DNA of 40,125 nt from Leptolyngbyaceae cyanobacterium M65_K2018_010 (lineage in GTDB: Bacteria > Cyanobacteriota > Cyanobacteriia > Phormidesmidales > Phormidesmidaceae), in NCBI GenBank assembly GCA_015295885.1, contig DVEE01000345.1, forward strand, positions 1 to 40,125. Direction: 5' to 3'. Shown here piece by piece: positions 1-7,725 of this stretch (the stretch's first letter is position 1; each line of letters opens with the position of its first letter). The notes beneath the pieces are model-generated. The model saw nothing but the letters and a program-made list of their open reading frames with translations. It did not search any database and had not been told where the DNA came from. The translations under genes were made by a program, and so were the position numbers.

Positions 1-706
1 GCGCCGCAAAGCGTCTCGCGCGGTTCAGGGCATCGGCCAGGAGAAACCACGGATAGGCCCCTTCCGGGTGGACCTCGATTCCGGCTCGTGCCGTCCGAAC
101 GGCCCCTTCCTCATCCCCGCACTCGAATTGAACGTCGATCGCCATTTCGCGAAACGCCACCGCTTCGGGCATCCGCTCAAGACCTTCTCCGATCCGACCC
201 AGCGCCTCCTCGTGGCGGTCGTGGCGCATGAGAAAACGGGCTTGCATGATGCGAAGATCCGGGTCGAAGGGTGCCATCCGGGACGCGGCCTCCAACTCCG
301 CGCGTGCCTGATCGAGTTTCCCTTGTCGCTCATGGATCCAGGCCAATTCGCAGCGACCCCGTGTACTGGCCGGGTGTCTCCGCACGATCTCCCCGCAAGT
401 CGCCTCCGCCGCCCCGTGGTTCCCCAGGACCCGATGGGCATGGGCCAGGCTGAACCGGAGCCCGATGTGGTACGGAAACCGCTTGACGGCAGGCTCCAGC
501 AGAGCGAGCGCCCGCCCGGCATCGGTCCGTCCGTGCCCGTACTGCAGCAGCAGATCGGCAAAGGACTCGATCACCTCCGGGTCGTCTGAGCGTGCCTTCA
601 TCCATCGCAGCGCGGCGTCCTCCGCAAACCGGACCCCGAACCGGATCGCCGCCAGGGGAATCAGCTCCCGGGCCAGCGACAGGCGGCCAGGGCCCTGGCT
701 CGCCGA
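1..706 (-). CDS. TPR-repeat protein fragment, both ends missing
   Basis: One minus-strand frame stays open from about 706 to position 1 and has neither its true start nor its stop in the window. Its last four complete repeats are each exactly 34 residues, with the A-x3-A and L-A spacing of tetratricopeptide repeats; segments such as AEATCGEIVRRHP, ARAELEAASRMAP and AVRTARAGIEVHP open successive repeats. TPR arrays are protein-binding scaffolds, so no specific role can be given. An in-frame ATG lies at 601, but the frame already reads sensibly upstream of it (SLARELIPLAAIRFG), so the gene is probably cut at its 5' end. GC is visibly higher than in the rest of the window: bases 61-120 have 42 G/C of 60, against 28 of 60 at 781-840. 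There is no HIP1 octamer here. It is probably foreign to the cyanobacterial contig. The TPR call is fairly firm; the right boundary is not. Confidence 0.6.
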
Positions 707-1480
707 TTGAAGGATCAGTTTAAGTTTGACCTGGCCATGTACACCGCCTACTCCCAGGCGGCGATACCACCTCGACGTGCCATTAAAAATCCGACGGTTC
801 TGGGCGATAGTGTACTGAGGTTGATTAAGGCGATTGTGGCTAAACGGGGAGACTTTAGCTACCGAAATCTCGCCCGCCTATTTCTAGAACAAACTAAAGC
901 CATTCGCTACGAGACCTTTAAGACTTACTTACCGAGGTACTTGCTTTACCAAGTCAGTGGCACTCCCATTGCGGCCCAAATTGATGACCATCTGAAAACT
1001 CGACTGGACAGCCTCTACACCGACTTTGACGATCAACCTCTGGATACATCCCTGCTGTTGCGTACCTGTAACCGCATCATCGACTACCTAATGACCGAGG
1101 ATCAAGAAGTTCCTTCCCCCTTGTTTAGCCTGGTGCTATCCCAGGGGAATGCCCTGACCCTAGCGATTATTCTGCTCAAGTTGGTGCTCATTTCCCGCAG
1201 TTCCCAACTCTACCTGGAGGTGAGAATTGCCGATTTGATTCGGTATTACGAACAATTTCCCCGGAACCAGTGTCAGTGGGTGATTAATTTTCTCGAGGTC
1301 TTCCAGGTTACCTTTGCTATTCATGCCGAGAATATCGAGTACAGCCTGGTGAGAATCGATGGCCTGGACGTAGCAACCCCCCCTCCCCTGATCCGGAGTT
1401 GGGAGGATTTAGAAGCCTTCCGAGTATTCTCCCAACGTATGAGGCTCTCCCCCGTGGACTTCGATACCCTATCCCGCTAG
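707..1480 (+). CDS. Unrecognised cyanobacterial protein, probably truncated at the N terminus
   Basis: I do not recognise this family. The frame gives about 257 residues from a TTG at 707. It has no signal peptide and no clear membrane span; residues 146-164 (LVLSQGNALTLAIILLKLV) are hydrophobic but look like a buried helix. The middle is rich in aromatic and basic residues, for example IRYETFKTYLPRYLLYQ. The C-terminal half has a mixed helix/strand character and ends at a clean TAG. Base composition matches the rest of the cyanobacterial sequence. The start is doubtful: the TTG lies within a few bases of the composition break, there is no Shine-Dalgarno sequence before it, and the frame stays open upstream into foreign-looking DNA. 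The real N terminus may therefore be missing. It converges on larC with a 43-bp gap. Confidence 0.6.
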   Translation: MKDQFKFDLAMYTAYSQAAIPPRRAIKNPTVLGDSVLRLIKAIVAKRGDFSYRNLARLFLEQTKAIRYETFKTYLPRYLLYQVSGTPIAAQIDDHLKTRLDSLYTDFDDQPLDTSLLLRTCNRIIDYLMTEDQEVPSPLFSLVLSQGNALTLAIILLKLVLISRSSQLYLEVRIADLIRYYEQFPRNQCQWVINFLEVFQVTFAIHAENIEYSLVRIDGLDVATPPPLIRSWEDLEAFRVFSQRMRLSPVDFDTLSR

Positions 1481-1523
1481 GCGGATCTTCGGATTTGGCC
1501 TAGCCCTCCTGGCTTAGCCACCG

Positions 1524-2921
1524 TCAGTGGTCGGAGTGCCGTGAGTTAGAAGGTAGGGGTTGGCTCTGAACCCAGGTGCTGAGAGCGGTTTGATACACAA
1601 CCTGCCAGGGGACTTGGTGGCTACGGGCCAGGGCAGCACAATCTTCATACTCAGGATGAACGTTCAGCACTGCCTGGGTGGTGGGGTGGTAAGCCACCTT
1701 CATGGTAACAGTACCGTAGGGGGTATGCAGGGGGTGATAGGCTCGCGGCAACACCCTACGCTGTTGGTGGTGATAGCGAATGCCCAGGGTAGGGGTTTCA
1801 GCGAAGAGAATAGCGGTGCAACGGTCCGCTGCCTCTGGCTGGCAAAGGACGGTAATCAAAAGACCAGGGCGAGACTTCTTCATGCCGATGGGTTGGGTAA
1901 ACACGTCCAGGGCTCCAGCGGCCAACAGTTGTTCATAGAGGTAGCCCACTGCCTGGGGAACCATATCATCCACCTGGGTTTCCAGCACGGTCACCCTTTC
2001 TTCGGATTGGGGTAGCACGGGGGCTAAGGCTTCCCTGGCCGCAGGGGCCAAGGGCCAAGGGGGTTCTGGTTCAGCCTCACCCAGCCAGAGCCGCACTATA
2101 TTGGGCACCGCCAGGTCTTTTTGGCCAGCTCCTAACCCCACCCGGCGGAGTTGTAGGGCCGGGGGGGGACCAAATTGCTGGGCCAGGGTCGTGACCAGGG
2201 CCGCCCCCGTCGGCGTTACCAGTTCCCCAGCCAGACCGTTACTGTAAATCGGAATTTGGCCCATGGCCATCAGCTTCAGAACGGCCGGGGCGGGCACGGG
2301 AAGCCAACCATGGGCCGCCTGCACTTGCCCGCTGCCGGTGGGCAACGGGGAGCAGACCAAGGAGTCTATGCCCAGGTAGTCTAGCCCCAAACAGGTGCCT
2401 ACGATATCGACAATCGCATCGGTGGCCCCGACCTCATGGAAGTGAACTTGGTCGGTGGCAATGCCATGCACCGCGGCCTCCGCCTCCGCTAACCGTTGAA
2501 AAACCGCCAAGCTCCAGGTGCGGGCTCGATCGGGCAAGTTCGCCTGGGTAATCAGGTGCTCAATCGCCGCCAGGTTCCTGGAGGGCACTGGTACAGGCAT
2601 GGGGCCAACCGCTTCAGGGTGAGCGGCCCCAGGGGGATGGGGATGGCGGTGGGGCGATTGATGGTCGTTGCTCCCGTGGTAGTGGGGTGCAGCCCCAGCG
2701 AGATCCATGGGGGCGGGGGAAAGCCGTTGTACCTCGACTCGTAGGGCGCGCAGCCCACACCGGTGAGTATCTCCCACCTGCAGGGAAAATTCCTGACTGA
2801 GGCCCAGAGTATCCAGATGGGATTGCAGGTAGGCCAGCGGTACCCCTGCATCTAGGAGGGCTCCCAAACACATATCCCCAGAAATTCCCGATGGACAATC
2901 GAGGTAAGCTATGGTTTTCAT
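1524..2921 (-). CDS. larC: LarC-type nickel-pincer cofactor nickel insertion protein (DUF111)
   Basis: LarC inserts nickel into the pyridinium dithiocarboxylate mononucleotide made by LarB and LarE, completing the nickel-pincer cofactor of lactate racemase and related LarA enzymes. The protein opens with the family start AYLDCPSGISGDMCLGALLD and continues with HFHEVGATDAIVDIVGTC and TPTGAALV. The C-terminal part carries ETQVDDMVPQAVGYL and GMKKSRPG. Residues 80-101 are a histidine-rich stretch, a common nickel-handling feature of the family. I start at the ATG at 2921 because homologous sequence begins at MKTIAYLDC; an ATG six codons upstream is also in frame. The length, 465 residues, suits a full single-chain LarC. 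No larA, larB or larE is present in the window. A run of eight C codes PPP near residue 250. Confidence 0.85.
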   Translation of the reverse strand: MKTIAYLDCPSGISGDMCLGALLDAGVPLAYLQSHLDTLGLSQEFSLQVGDTHRCGLRALRVEVQRLSPAPMDLAGAAPHYHGSNDHQSPHRHPHPPGAAHPEAVGPMPVPVPSRNLAAIEHLITQANLPDRARTWSLAVFQRLAEAEAAVHGIATDQVHFHEVGATDAIVDIVGTCLGLDYLGIDSLVCSPLPTGSGQVQAAHGWLPVPAPAVLKLMAMGQIPIYSNGLAGELVTPTGAALVTTLAQQFGPPPALQLRRVGLGAGQKDLAVPNIVRLWLGEAEPEPPWPLAPAAREALAPVLPQSEERVTVLETQVDDMVPQAVGYLYEQLLAAGALDVFTQPIGMKKSRPGLLITVLCQPEAADRCTAILFAETPTLGIRYHHQQRRVLPRAYHPLHTPYGTVTMKVAYHPTTQAVLNVHPEYEDCAALARSHQVPWQVVYQTALSTWVQSQPLPSNSRHSDH

Positions 2922-3074
2922 ACAAAGGTTTTCATACAAATCAGCCCCGCCCGGCCAAAAATCTTTCCAGTCAGGGAACCCAGGTCCGAGGTTTACAGCG
3001 GCAATCGCCCAACTCCTTTCCCTCTGGCTTTGAGCAATGGCTTTGCAAACGGCTGGACCGATCCAGGTTCTCTC

Positions 3075-3080
3075 AGGAGG
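3075..3080 (+). promoter_or_regulatory. Shine-Dalgarno AGGAGG that sets the YciO-like start
   Basis: A full AGGAGG lies 7 bases before the ATG at 3088. It supports that start over the in-frame ATG at 3037, whose extra 17 residues do not resemble the family N terminus. Confidence 0.7.
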
Positions 3081-3087
3081 CTCCCCT

Positions 3088-3747
3088 ATGGCAACCGTCT
3101 ACCGGCTGCATCCCGACAATCCTCAAGCCCGCAAACTTGAGTTAATTGCCAACGCCTTAAAGCACGGGGGCTTGGTCCTTTATCCTACAGACACAGTCTA
3201 CGCCATTGGTTGCGACCTTAACCACAAAGGGGCGGTGAATCGGGTCCGGCAGCTGAAACGGCTCGCCAATGACAAACCCCTCACCTTTCTTTGTTCTTCC
3301 CTGGCCAACATTGCCGAGTATGCCATCGTTAGCGATAGTGCTTACCGCATCATTCGCCGTCTGATTCCGGGTCCCTATACGTTTTTGTTGCCTGCCACCA
3401 AGCTAGTCCCTCGCCTGGTGATGAACCCTAAGCGCCGCACCACCGGCATTCGCGTACCCGACCATACCATTTGTCTGGCCCTGCTCGAAGCCCTGGGGAA
3501 CCCGATTATTTCAACTTCGGCCCTCAGCCTTGTGCCCGCCTTCCCGGATCGCAATAGCTCCCGTCGTTTGGAAAAAGCAGACCTGTTCGATGCCCTGGAA
3601 AAGCTTGTCGATCTGATGATTGAGGATGACCAACCGCTCACCTACGAGGTTTCAACCATTATCGATGTGACTGAGGTGGAACCGATCATCCTGCGGCAGG
3701 GGCTGGGCTGGGAGACGGCCTGCGACTGGGGTGCCCAACTGGTCTAG
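3088..3747 (+). CDS. YrdC/Sua5-domain protein, YciO-like
   Basis: This is a single YrdC-domain protein of 219 residues. Sua5/TsaC members make threonylcarbamoyl-AMP for the t6A37 modification of tRNA; YciO-type members share the fold and may act on related substrates. Visible motifs are GGLVLYPTDTVYAIGCDL at about residues 29-46, the basic KRLANDKPLTFLC segment, PGPYTFLLPATK, and KRRTTGIRVPDH followed by GNPIISTSA. The KPLTFL and PGPYTFLLPATK-x-VPR patterns match YciO better than TsaC. The C-terminal Sua5 domain of long Sua5 proteins is absent. The gene is divergent from larC across about 166 bp. The fold is firm; whether it acts in t6A synthesis cannot be decided here. Confidence 0.8.
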   Translation: MATVYRLHPDNPQARKLELIANALKHGGLVLYPTDTVYAIGCDLNHKGAVNRVRQLKRLANDKPLTFLCSSLANIAEYAIVSDSAYRIIRRLIPGPYTFLLPATKLVPRLVMNPKRRTTGIRVPDHTICLALLEALGNPIISTSALSLVPAFPDRNSSRRLEKADLFDALEKLVDLMIEDDQPLTYEVSTIIDVTEVEPIILRQGLGWETACDWGAQLV

Positions 3748-3952
3748 TCGGCCGGCCTTGGGCGGACGGCCAGGGCAACGGGTGCGAGTTTACTTTTGCC
3801 TGAGAACTTTTTCCTGAGACAATTAAAGGACTGCCACACCCAACCAGAAATGGCCGTGTGCCCGTTGATGATTCAGGTAGACGAACCTAGCTGAGGCTCA
3901 ATCCAAGCCTCCATGGTTCTCATCTCGGTGTCATTGCTAGGATTGGGTATCA

Positions 3953-5203
3953 ATGAAGACTGCATCTACCGGCTTTACCATGACCGCATCCTCTGCGGGG
4001 GCTACGCCTCCACCCTCCAACTCTTCTGGTTTAGCCTCAGCGGCCCATGGCGGTGACCCAGCCCTAGTGGCCCTGGTCCGAAGCATGGTGGAAGCCCATC
4101 TCAATCGCCGCCCCGGCGGCCTAGAAGGGGTGGCACAGCGCATCGCTCGGGAGGTAGAGCGGATTTGCCATCGCAGCGATCGCATCCAAACCTCAGGGGA
4201 TATCGCCCACTGGCGCGCCACTCTAGTTCGCCATCGGGTAGAGAAATGCCTGACCTACTATACCTTGGGGTCCGAACGGGGTCGGGCTGAACTCCACAGC
4301 AGCCTGAGTGCGATCGCCTACCGCCACATTGCTCCAACCGGTAGCCACCTCAACTTTCAGGGCCGCTATGCGCTGCTGGAAGACTTCATGCAGACCTTTT
4401 ACATTGAAGTGCTCAATGCCTTCCGACGAGAACACCAGCTAGCGGCCACCTATACCCCTCGCACCCGCCTTGAACTGGCCGAGTACATGGCCTTTAGTGA
4501 GCAGTACGCCAAGCGGCGGATCACCCTGGCCGGCCGTCATAGTAAGCAACTGATTGTGCTGCGGGCCCAAGCCTTTAGCCGCCGTCAACCGACTGAAACT
4601 CCGATTGACCTTGGCCTGGTCAGCGATGGCGGGAAAACCGAGGAAGCCGAGGCCTATGCCCGCAGTTCTATCCTGCAGGAGGTGCGGGAGAAAATGAGGG
4701 AGGAAGCCTACGACCCTGGGGAGGCTGTGATGCGAGATCGGGTGATTCATACCCTGATTGAGTACTTTAAAGCCCAAAATCAATGGGACTGCATTGACTA
4801 CCTCACCCTCAAGCTAGAGGACTGCTCCGCCGCTGAAATTGACGATATTTTAGGTCTTTCACCCCGCCAGCGCGATTACCTACAGCAACGATTCAAATAC
4901 CACATCGAAAAATTTTCCCAACAGCATGAGTGGGAACTGGTGCACCAGTGGTTAGGGGCTAATCTAGAGGCCCGCCTCGGCATGACCCCGGAGGAATGGT
5001 CCGTTTTTTTCGACGGTCTTCCCTCCGAGCAACAACAATTTTTAGCCCTCAAGCAAGCCCAGGTCAAAAACACTGAGTTGGATGATCGGGCGATCGCTCA
5101 AACCCTGGGCTGGACGCCCAAAAAAGTCAACCGGGCCTGGACCCATTTGCTCAAGCAGGCCTGGGACTTTCGCAACCAACATCGACGGGATTCCCTAGGA
5201 TGA
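3953..5203 (+). CDS. hetZ: HetZ-like protein
   Basis: HetZ is a DNA-binding protein needed early in heterocyst differentiation in Anabaena, where HetR controls it; homologues also occur in filamentous species that form no heterocysts. This 416-residue protein is close to the usual length of about 400. It carries the stretches I associate with HetZ: ELHSSLSAIAYRHIAP, QGRYALLEDFMQTFYIE, LNAFRREHQLAATYTPRT, RLELAEYMAFSEQYAKRRI and LSPRQRDYLQQRFKYHIEKF. The C-terminal part (AIAQTLGWTPKKVNRAWTHLLKQAW) looks like a sigma-type helix-turn-helix. The first 35 residues are low in complexity (Ser, Ala, Pro). I keep the ATG at 3953; an ATG nine codons later is possible. The neighbours are not heterocyst genes. 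The assignment rests on recalled family sequence. Confidence 0.75.
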   Translation: MKTASTGFTMTASSAGATPPPSNSSGLASAAHGGDPALVALVRSMVEAHLNRRPGGLEGVAQRIAREVERICHRSDRIQTSGDIAHWRATLVRHRVEKCLTYYTLGSERGRAELHSSLSAIAYRHIAPTGSHLNFQGRYALLEDFMQTFYIEVLNAFRREHQLAATYTPRTRLELAEYMAFSEQYAKRRITLAGRHSKQLIVLRAQAFSRRQPTETPIDLGLVSDGGKTEEAEAYARSSILQEVREKMREEAYDPGEAVMRDRVIHTLIEYFKAQNQWDCIDYLTLKLEDCSAAEIDDILGLSPRQRDYLQQRFKYHIEKFSQQHEWELVHQWLGANLEARLGMTPEEWSVFFDGLPSEQQQFLALKQAQVKNTELDDRAIAQTLGWTPKKVNRAWTHLLKQAWDFRNQHRRDSLG

Positions 5204-5243
5204 ACAGCACAGGAAGCGCTGCCCCGGCTAGGGCGTGGGTTGG

Positions 5244-5975
5244 TTAACCGCCGGAACCAGGGGCCACCGTTCCTTCACCATCGCCCTGGGGGGGCTCAAA
5301 CTTATAACCCACTCCCCGTACCGTTTGAATTAGGGTGGGCTCGTTAATATCCTTTTCAATTTTTTTGCGAATCTGGCCCACATGGACATCGACAACTCGT
5401 TGGTCGCCGACGTAGTCGTAGTCCCACACCTTCTGAATCAGCTCAGCCCGCCGCCATACCCGGCCTGGATGGCTGGCTAAAAAGTGCAGCAGGTCAAATT
5501 CTAGGGCGGTCAGCGGCACCAGTTCATTGTGTAGCATCACTTCTCGCCGCACCGGATCAATCACCAGGCTATTGAAGGTCAAACACTGCTGTTCCGCAGC
5601 GGTGACGGGTCGTTGCCGCTTGAGGATGGCCCCGACCCGAACCTCCAACTCAAGCAGGCTAAAGGGTTTGGTGAGATAGTCATCGGCCCCTTCATGGAAG
5701 CCGCGAATTTTATCGGATTCGTCGGTGCGACTGGTCAGCATGAGCACAAACACCCCGGTACGAGATTGCATTTCCTTACAGAGCTCGTAACCGTTGGTAT
5801 CGGGCAAATTGACGTCTAAGATCACTAGGTCGGGGGTAAATTGCTCGAAAACAGCCAGGGCCTTTTTGCCATCTTCCGCTGCTTCCATTTCGTAGTCCTG
5901 CTTGGCTAGGAACCGATAGATCAGGTTACGAATTGCAGGATCATCATCTACAACGAGGATCTTGGCTTCCGCCAT
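5244..5975 (-). CDS. OmpR/PhoB-family response regulator
   Basis: This is a two-component DNA-binding response regulator. The receiver domain (about residues 1-120) has the acidic pair in VVDDDPAIRN, the phosphoacceptor Asp54 in VILDVNLPD, the Thr/Ser switch in LMLTSRTDE and the conserved Lys in DDYLTKPFSL. The winged-helix domain (about 135-235) has LTALEFDLLHFLASHPGRV, DQRVVDVHVGQIRKKIE and TVRGVGYKFE. A 15-residue Gly/Glu tail follows. I start at the second ATG (5975) because AAAGGG sits 7 bases upstream of it, too close to the first ATG at 5981. It is not RpaA or RpaB by the receiver sequences I recall. No histidine kinase lies next to it, so the signal is unknown. It converges on hetZ with a 40-bp gap. 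Confidence 0.85.
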   Translation of the reverse strand: MAEAKILVVDDDPAIRNLIYRFLAKQDYEMEAAEDGKKALAVFEQFTPDLVILDVNLPDTNGYELCKEMQSRTGVFVLMLTSRTDESDKIRGFHEGADDYLTKPFSLLELEVRVGAILKRQRPVTAAEQQCLTFNSLVIDPVRREVMLHNELVPLTALEFDLLHFLASHPGRVWRRAELIQKVWDYDYVGDQRVVDVHVGQIRKKIEKDINEPTLIQTVRGVGYKFEPPQGDGEGTVAPGSGG

Positions 5976-6291
5976 AGTCATACCCTTTGTCTAGGTTAGT
6001 AGGAACCGGTGGGCGTCAGAGGCCCGTTCGTTGAACACCGGGGAAGTAACCGCCAGGGCGGCATCGACATCCTTAAGCTTTCTTCAAGCAATTTCTACAA
6101 TTTCAGCCATAAATTTAGACATAATTTCCTAGCTTACTGGAGATTTTGGTGAAGATCCAAAGCTGTCGCTATGCCCCTCCGATCTAATTTGCTCTAATTG
6201 TGCCCAAACTCAGTTCCAACCCCATCCTGGCTGAGGGTTAAACGCTCCGGACTGGCGCCAGGGCAGACCGATTCTTGAGTTTGATCTACTC
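5976..6291. other. Intergenic region upstream of the response regulator
   Basis: This 316-bp stretch separates the end of exbD from the start of the response regulator, both on the minus strand. It holds no convincing reading frame. An AT-rich part at 6070-6150 is the likely promoter region of the regulator. A 10-bp perfect palindrome, CTGGCGCCAG, lies at 6252-6261, close to the end of exbD, without a T tract. No clear RpaB or NtcA box was found. Confidence 0.4.
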
Positions 6292-6957
6292 CTAGGGTTG
6301 ATTAGGGGCATCGGGACGATTGGGATCGGCAAATTCCTGGGGGAAATCGGTAGGGAGGTCCCCCTGCGGTGCGGTCAACCTAGAGGACCCGGGCTGGTTC
6401 AGGGGTGAGCTAGAGTCATTGGGCAGCCAGGGTTGGGTGGGTTCAAAGTCAGACCCCCTCGGGTTGCCGGCAGGGAACCCGGGCTCAGACTCGGGCAAAT
6501 CACCGGTTGGGTTGGTCAGGTTCAGATCTCGAGGTAAGGTTGCCAGGGCCACCCGATCCCCTCCAACCGAGCGCAGCACGTCTAAAACCGTAACCACATC
6601 TTCGTAGCGGGCATCGCGGGAGGCATAGAGCACAATTAACCCGGCTGGATTGACCTGGTTAAATTGCAGCAGCACATCGTAGAGCAAGGTCAAGTCCACG
6701 GGTTGCTGATCGAGATAAACCTGCCCCAGGTTATCGACACTGACGTAGAGGCGATCGCCGATCCCTCCCTGACCCACCTGGCCGGGCAGGGGTTGACCGG
6801 TTTGGGCCGAGGGCAAATCTAAACTAATCGCCTGTTGGCGGGTTAACCCCACGGCCGCCAAAATGAAGAAGGTCAGCACGCAAAAGATCACATCAATCAG
6901 GGGAATCAGTTCCAGCCTGATGTCTTCCTTAGAGGCATTGAGCAGATCGACTTTCAT
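6292..6957 (-). CDS. exbD: ExbD/TolR-type biopolymer transport protein with a long C-terminal tail
   Basis: ExbD/TolR proteins pair with ExbB/TolQ in the inner membrane and turn the proton gradient into force on periplasmic or outer-membrane partners. The N terminus, DIRLELIPLIDVIFCVLTFF, holds the single membrane helix and the conserved Asp of the proton path (IPLIDVIF). The periplasmic domain follows, with LYVSVDNLGQVYLDQQPVD and VVTVLDVLRSVG. The last 75 or so residues, after the domain, are rich in Pro, Asn, Asp and Ser. This is unusual, since typical ExbD is about 140 residues and this one is 221. The start overlaps the stop of exbB by four bases (ATGA), which implies translational coupling. 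Confidence 0.88.
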   Translation of the reverse strand: MKVDLLNASKEDIRLELIPLIDVIFCVLTFFILAAVGLTRQQAISLDLPSAQTGQPLPGQVGQGGIGDRLYVSVDNLGQVYLDQQPVDLTLLYDVLLQFNQVNPAGLIVLYASRDARYEDVVTVLDVLRSVGGDRVALATLPRDLNLTNPTGDLPESEPGFPAGNPRGSDFEPTQPWLPNDSSSPLNQPGSSRLTAPQGDLPTDFPQEFADPNRPDAPNQP

Positions 6958-7643
6958 GGGGGGGTGACCTCCGCCAGGGTTGCATCGGGCTCAGCCGGGG
7001 GGGAGGCTGTCAGGGATTGCTGGGCCCAACTTTGCCGGTAAAGCAATTCCAGCTCGCTACCGGCCTGTCTAAACATTTTCGCCTGCCCGAACACGAACCC
7101 CTGAAACAGGCGGTAGAAGGCCAAACTGACAATGGCAATGATTAAACCCGTGGCCGTGCTAATCAGGGCTTCACTGATCCCGAGGGAGGTGCCGGCGGTG
7201 GCATCACCGCTACCCAGGTCCGTAATTTGGATGGAGGAAAGGGAGTTAATTAAGCCCAAAACCGTACCCAAAAGCCCCAGCAGAGGAGCCAAGGCGATCA
7301 CGGCTTCCAGGATTTTTTCACCCTTGGCCATAATGGTTAACTCTTCATTGGCCGCAGTTTCTAAGGCGAGGCGAAAAACTTCTGGATCCGGGGATTGCAA
7401 CTTCAAGGGAGCAGAGAGAAACCTCCCCATGGGCAAGGGGCTGGAGCGCTGGGCAATCTCAGCAGCGGCAGGCCAATCCCGGCGGGCCGCTTCCAGCACT
7501 CGACCGGAAACCTCACGCTCCCGGGTGAGAATGCGGGACCAGAACCAAATGCGTTCTAAAATTGTGCCCAGGGCTAAAATGGACAGCAAGAGCAGCGGCC
7601 ACATGGCAGGGCCGCCACGGGCAAATAGCTCCGGTATATTCAA
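6954..7643 (-). CDS. exbB: ExbB/TolQ/MotA-family proton channel protein
   Basis: This is the channel partner of ExbD. It has three hydrophobic segments: GPAMWPLLLLSILALG near the N terminus, then ILEAVIALAPLLGLLGTVLG and ISEALISTATGLIIAIVSL. The last two contain the family patterns PLLGLLGTVxG and EALxxTATGLxIAI. I start at a TTG at 7643, which gives MNIPELFARGGPAMWP. AAGGAGG lies five bases upstream of it, whereas the upstream in-frame ATG at 7703 would add 20 residues unlike the family. The gene follows lpxB by 82 bp in the same orientation and overlaps exbD by four bases. With no TonB, TolA, TolB or Pal in the window, the partner is unknown. Confidence 0.87.
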   Translation of the reverse strand: MNIPELFARGGPAMWPLLLLSILALGTILERIWFWSRILTREREVSGRVLEAARRDWPAAAEIAQRSSPLPMGRFLSAPLKLQSPDPEVFRLALETAANEELTIMAKGEKILEAVIALAPLLGLLGTVLGLINSLSSIQITDLGSGDATAGTSLGISEALISTATGLIIAIVSLAFYRLFQGFVFGQAKMFRQAGSELELLYRQSWAQQSLTASPPAEPDATLAEVTPP

Positions 7644-7648
7644 ACCAC

Positions 7649-7655
7649 CCTCCTT
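7649..7655 (-). promoter_or_regulatory. Shine-Dalgarno AAGGAGG that sets the TTG start of exbB
   Basis: AAGGAGG on the minus strand is followed by a 5-base spacer and TTG at 7643. It is the strongest ribosome site in the envelope cluster and argues for the rare start codon. Confidence 0.7.
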
Positions 7656-7725
7656 ATCACCACGGCAACTGGCTGCGGCAGAACCTGCAAGAAAGCATAA
7701 CAATTGTAGTGACTTTGGGGACGTT

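Noticed and set aside
68..589. Plus-strand open frame of 173 codons across the left end
   Set aside because: It is the mirror of the TPR frame. The minus-strand frame shows 34-residue repeats; this one has no family pattern and is rich in Arg and Pro, as GC-rich shadow frames are.
5244..5975. RpaB or RpaA identity for the response regulator
   Set aside because: The receiver motifs (DVNLPDTNGYELC, SRTDESDKIRG) differ from those I recall for RpaA and RpaB, so only the family is claimed.
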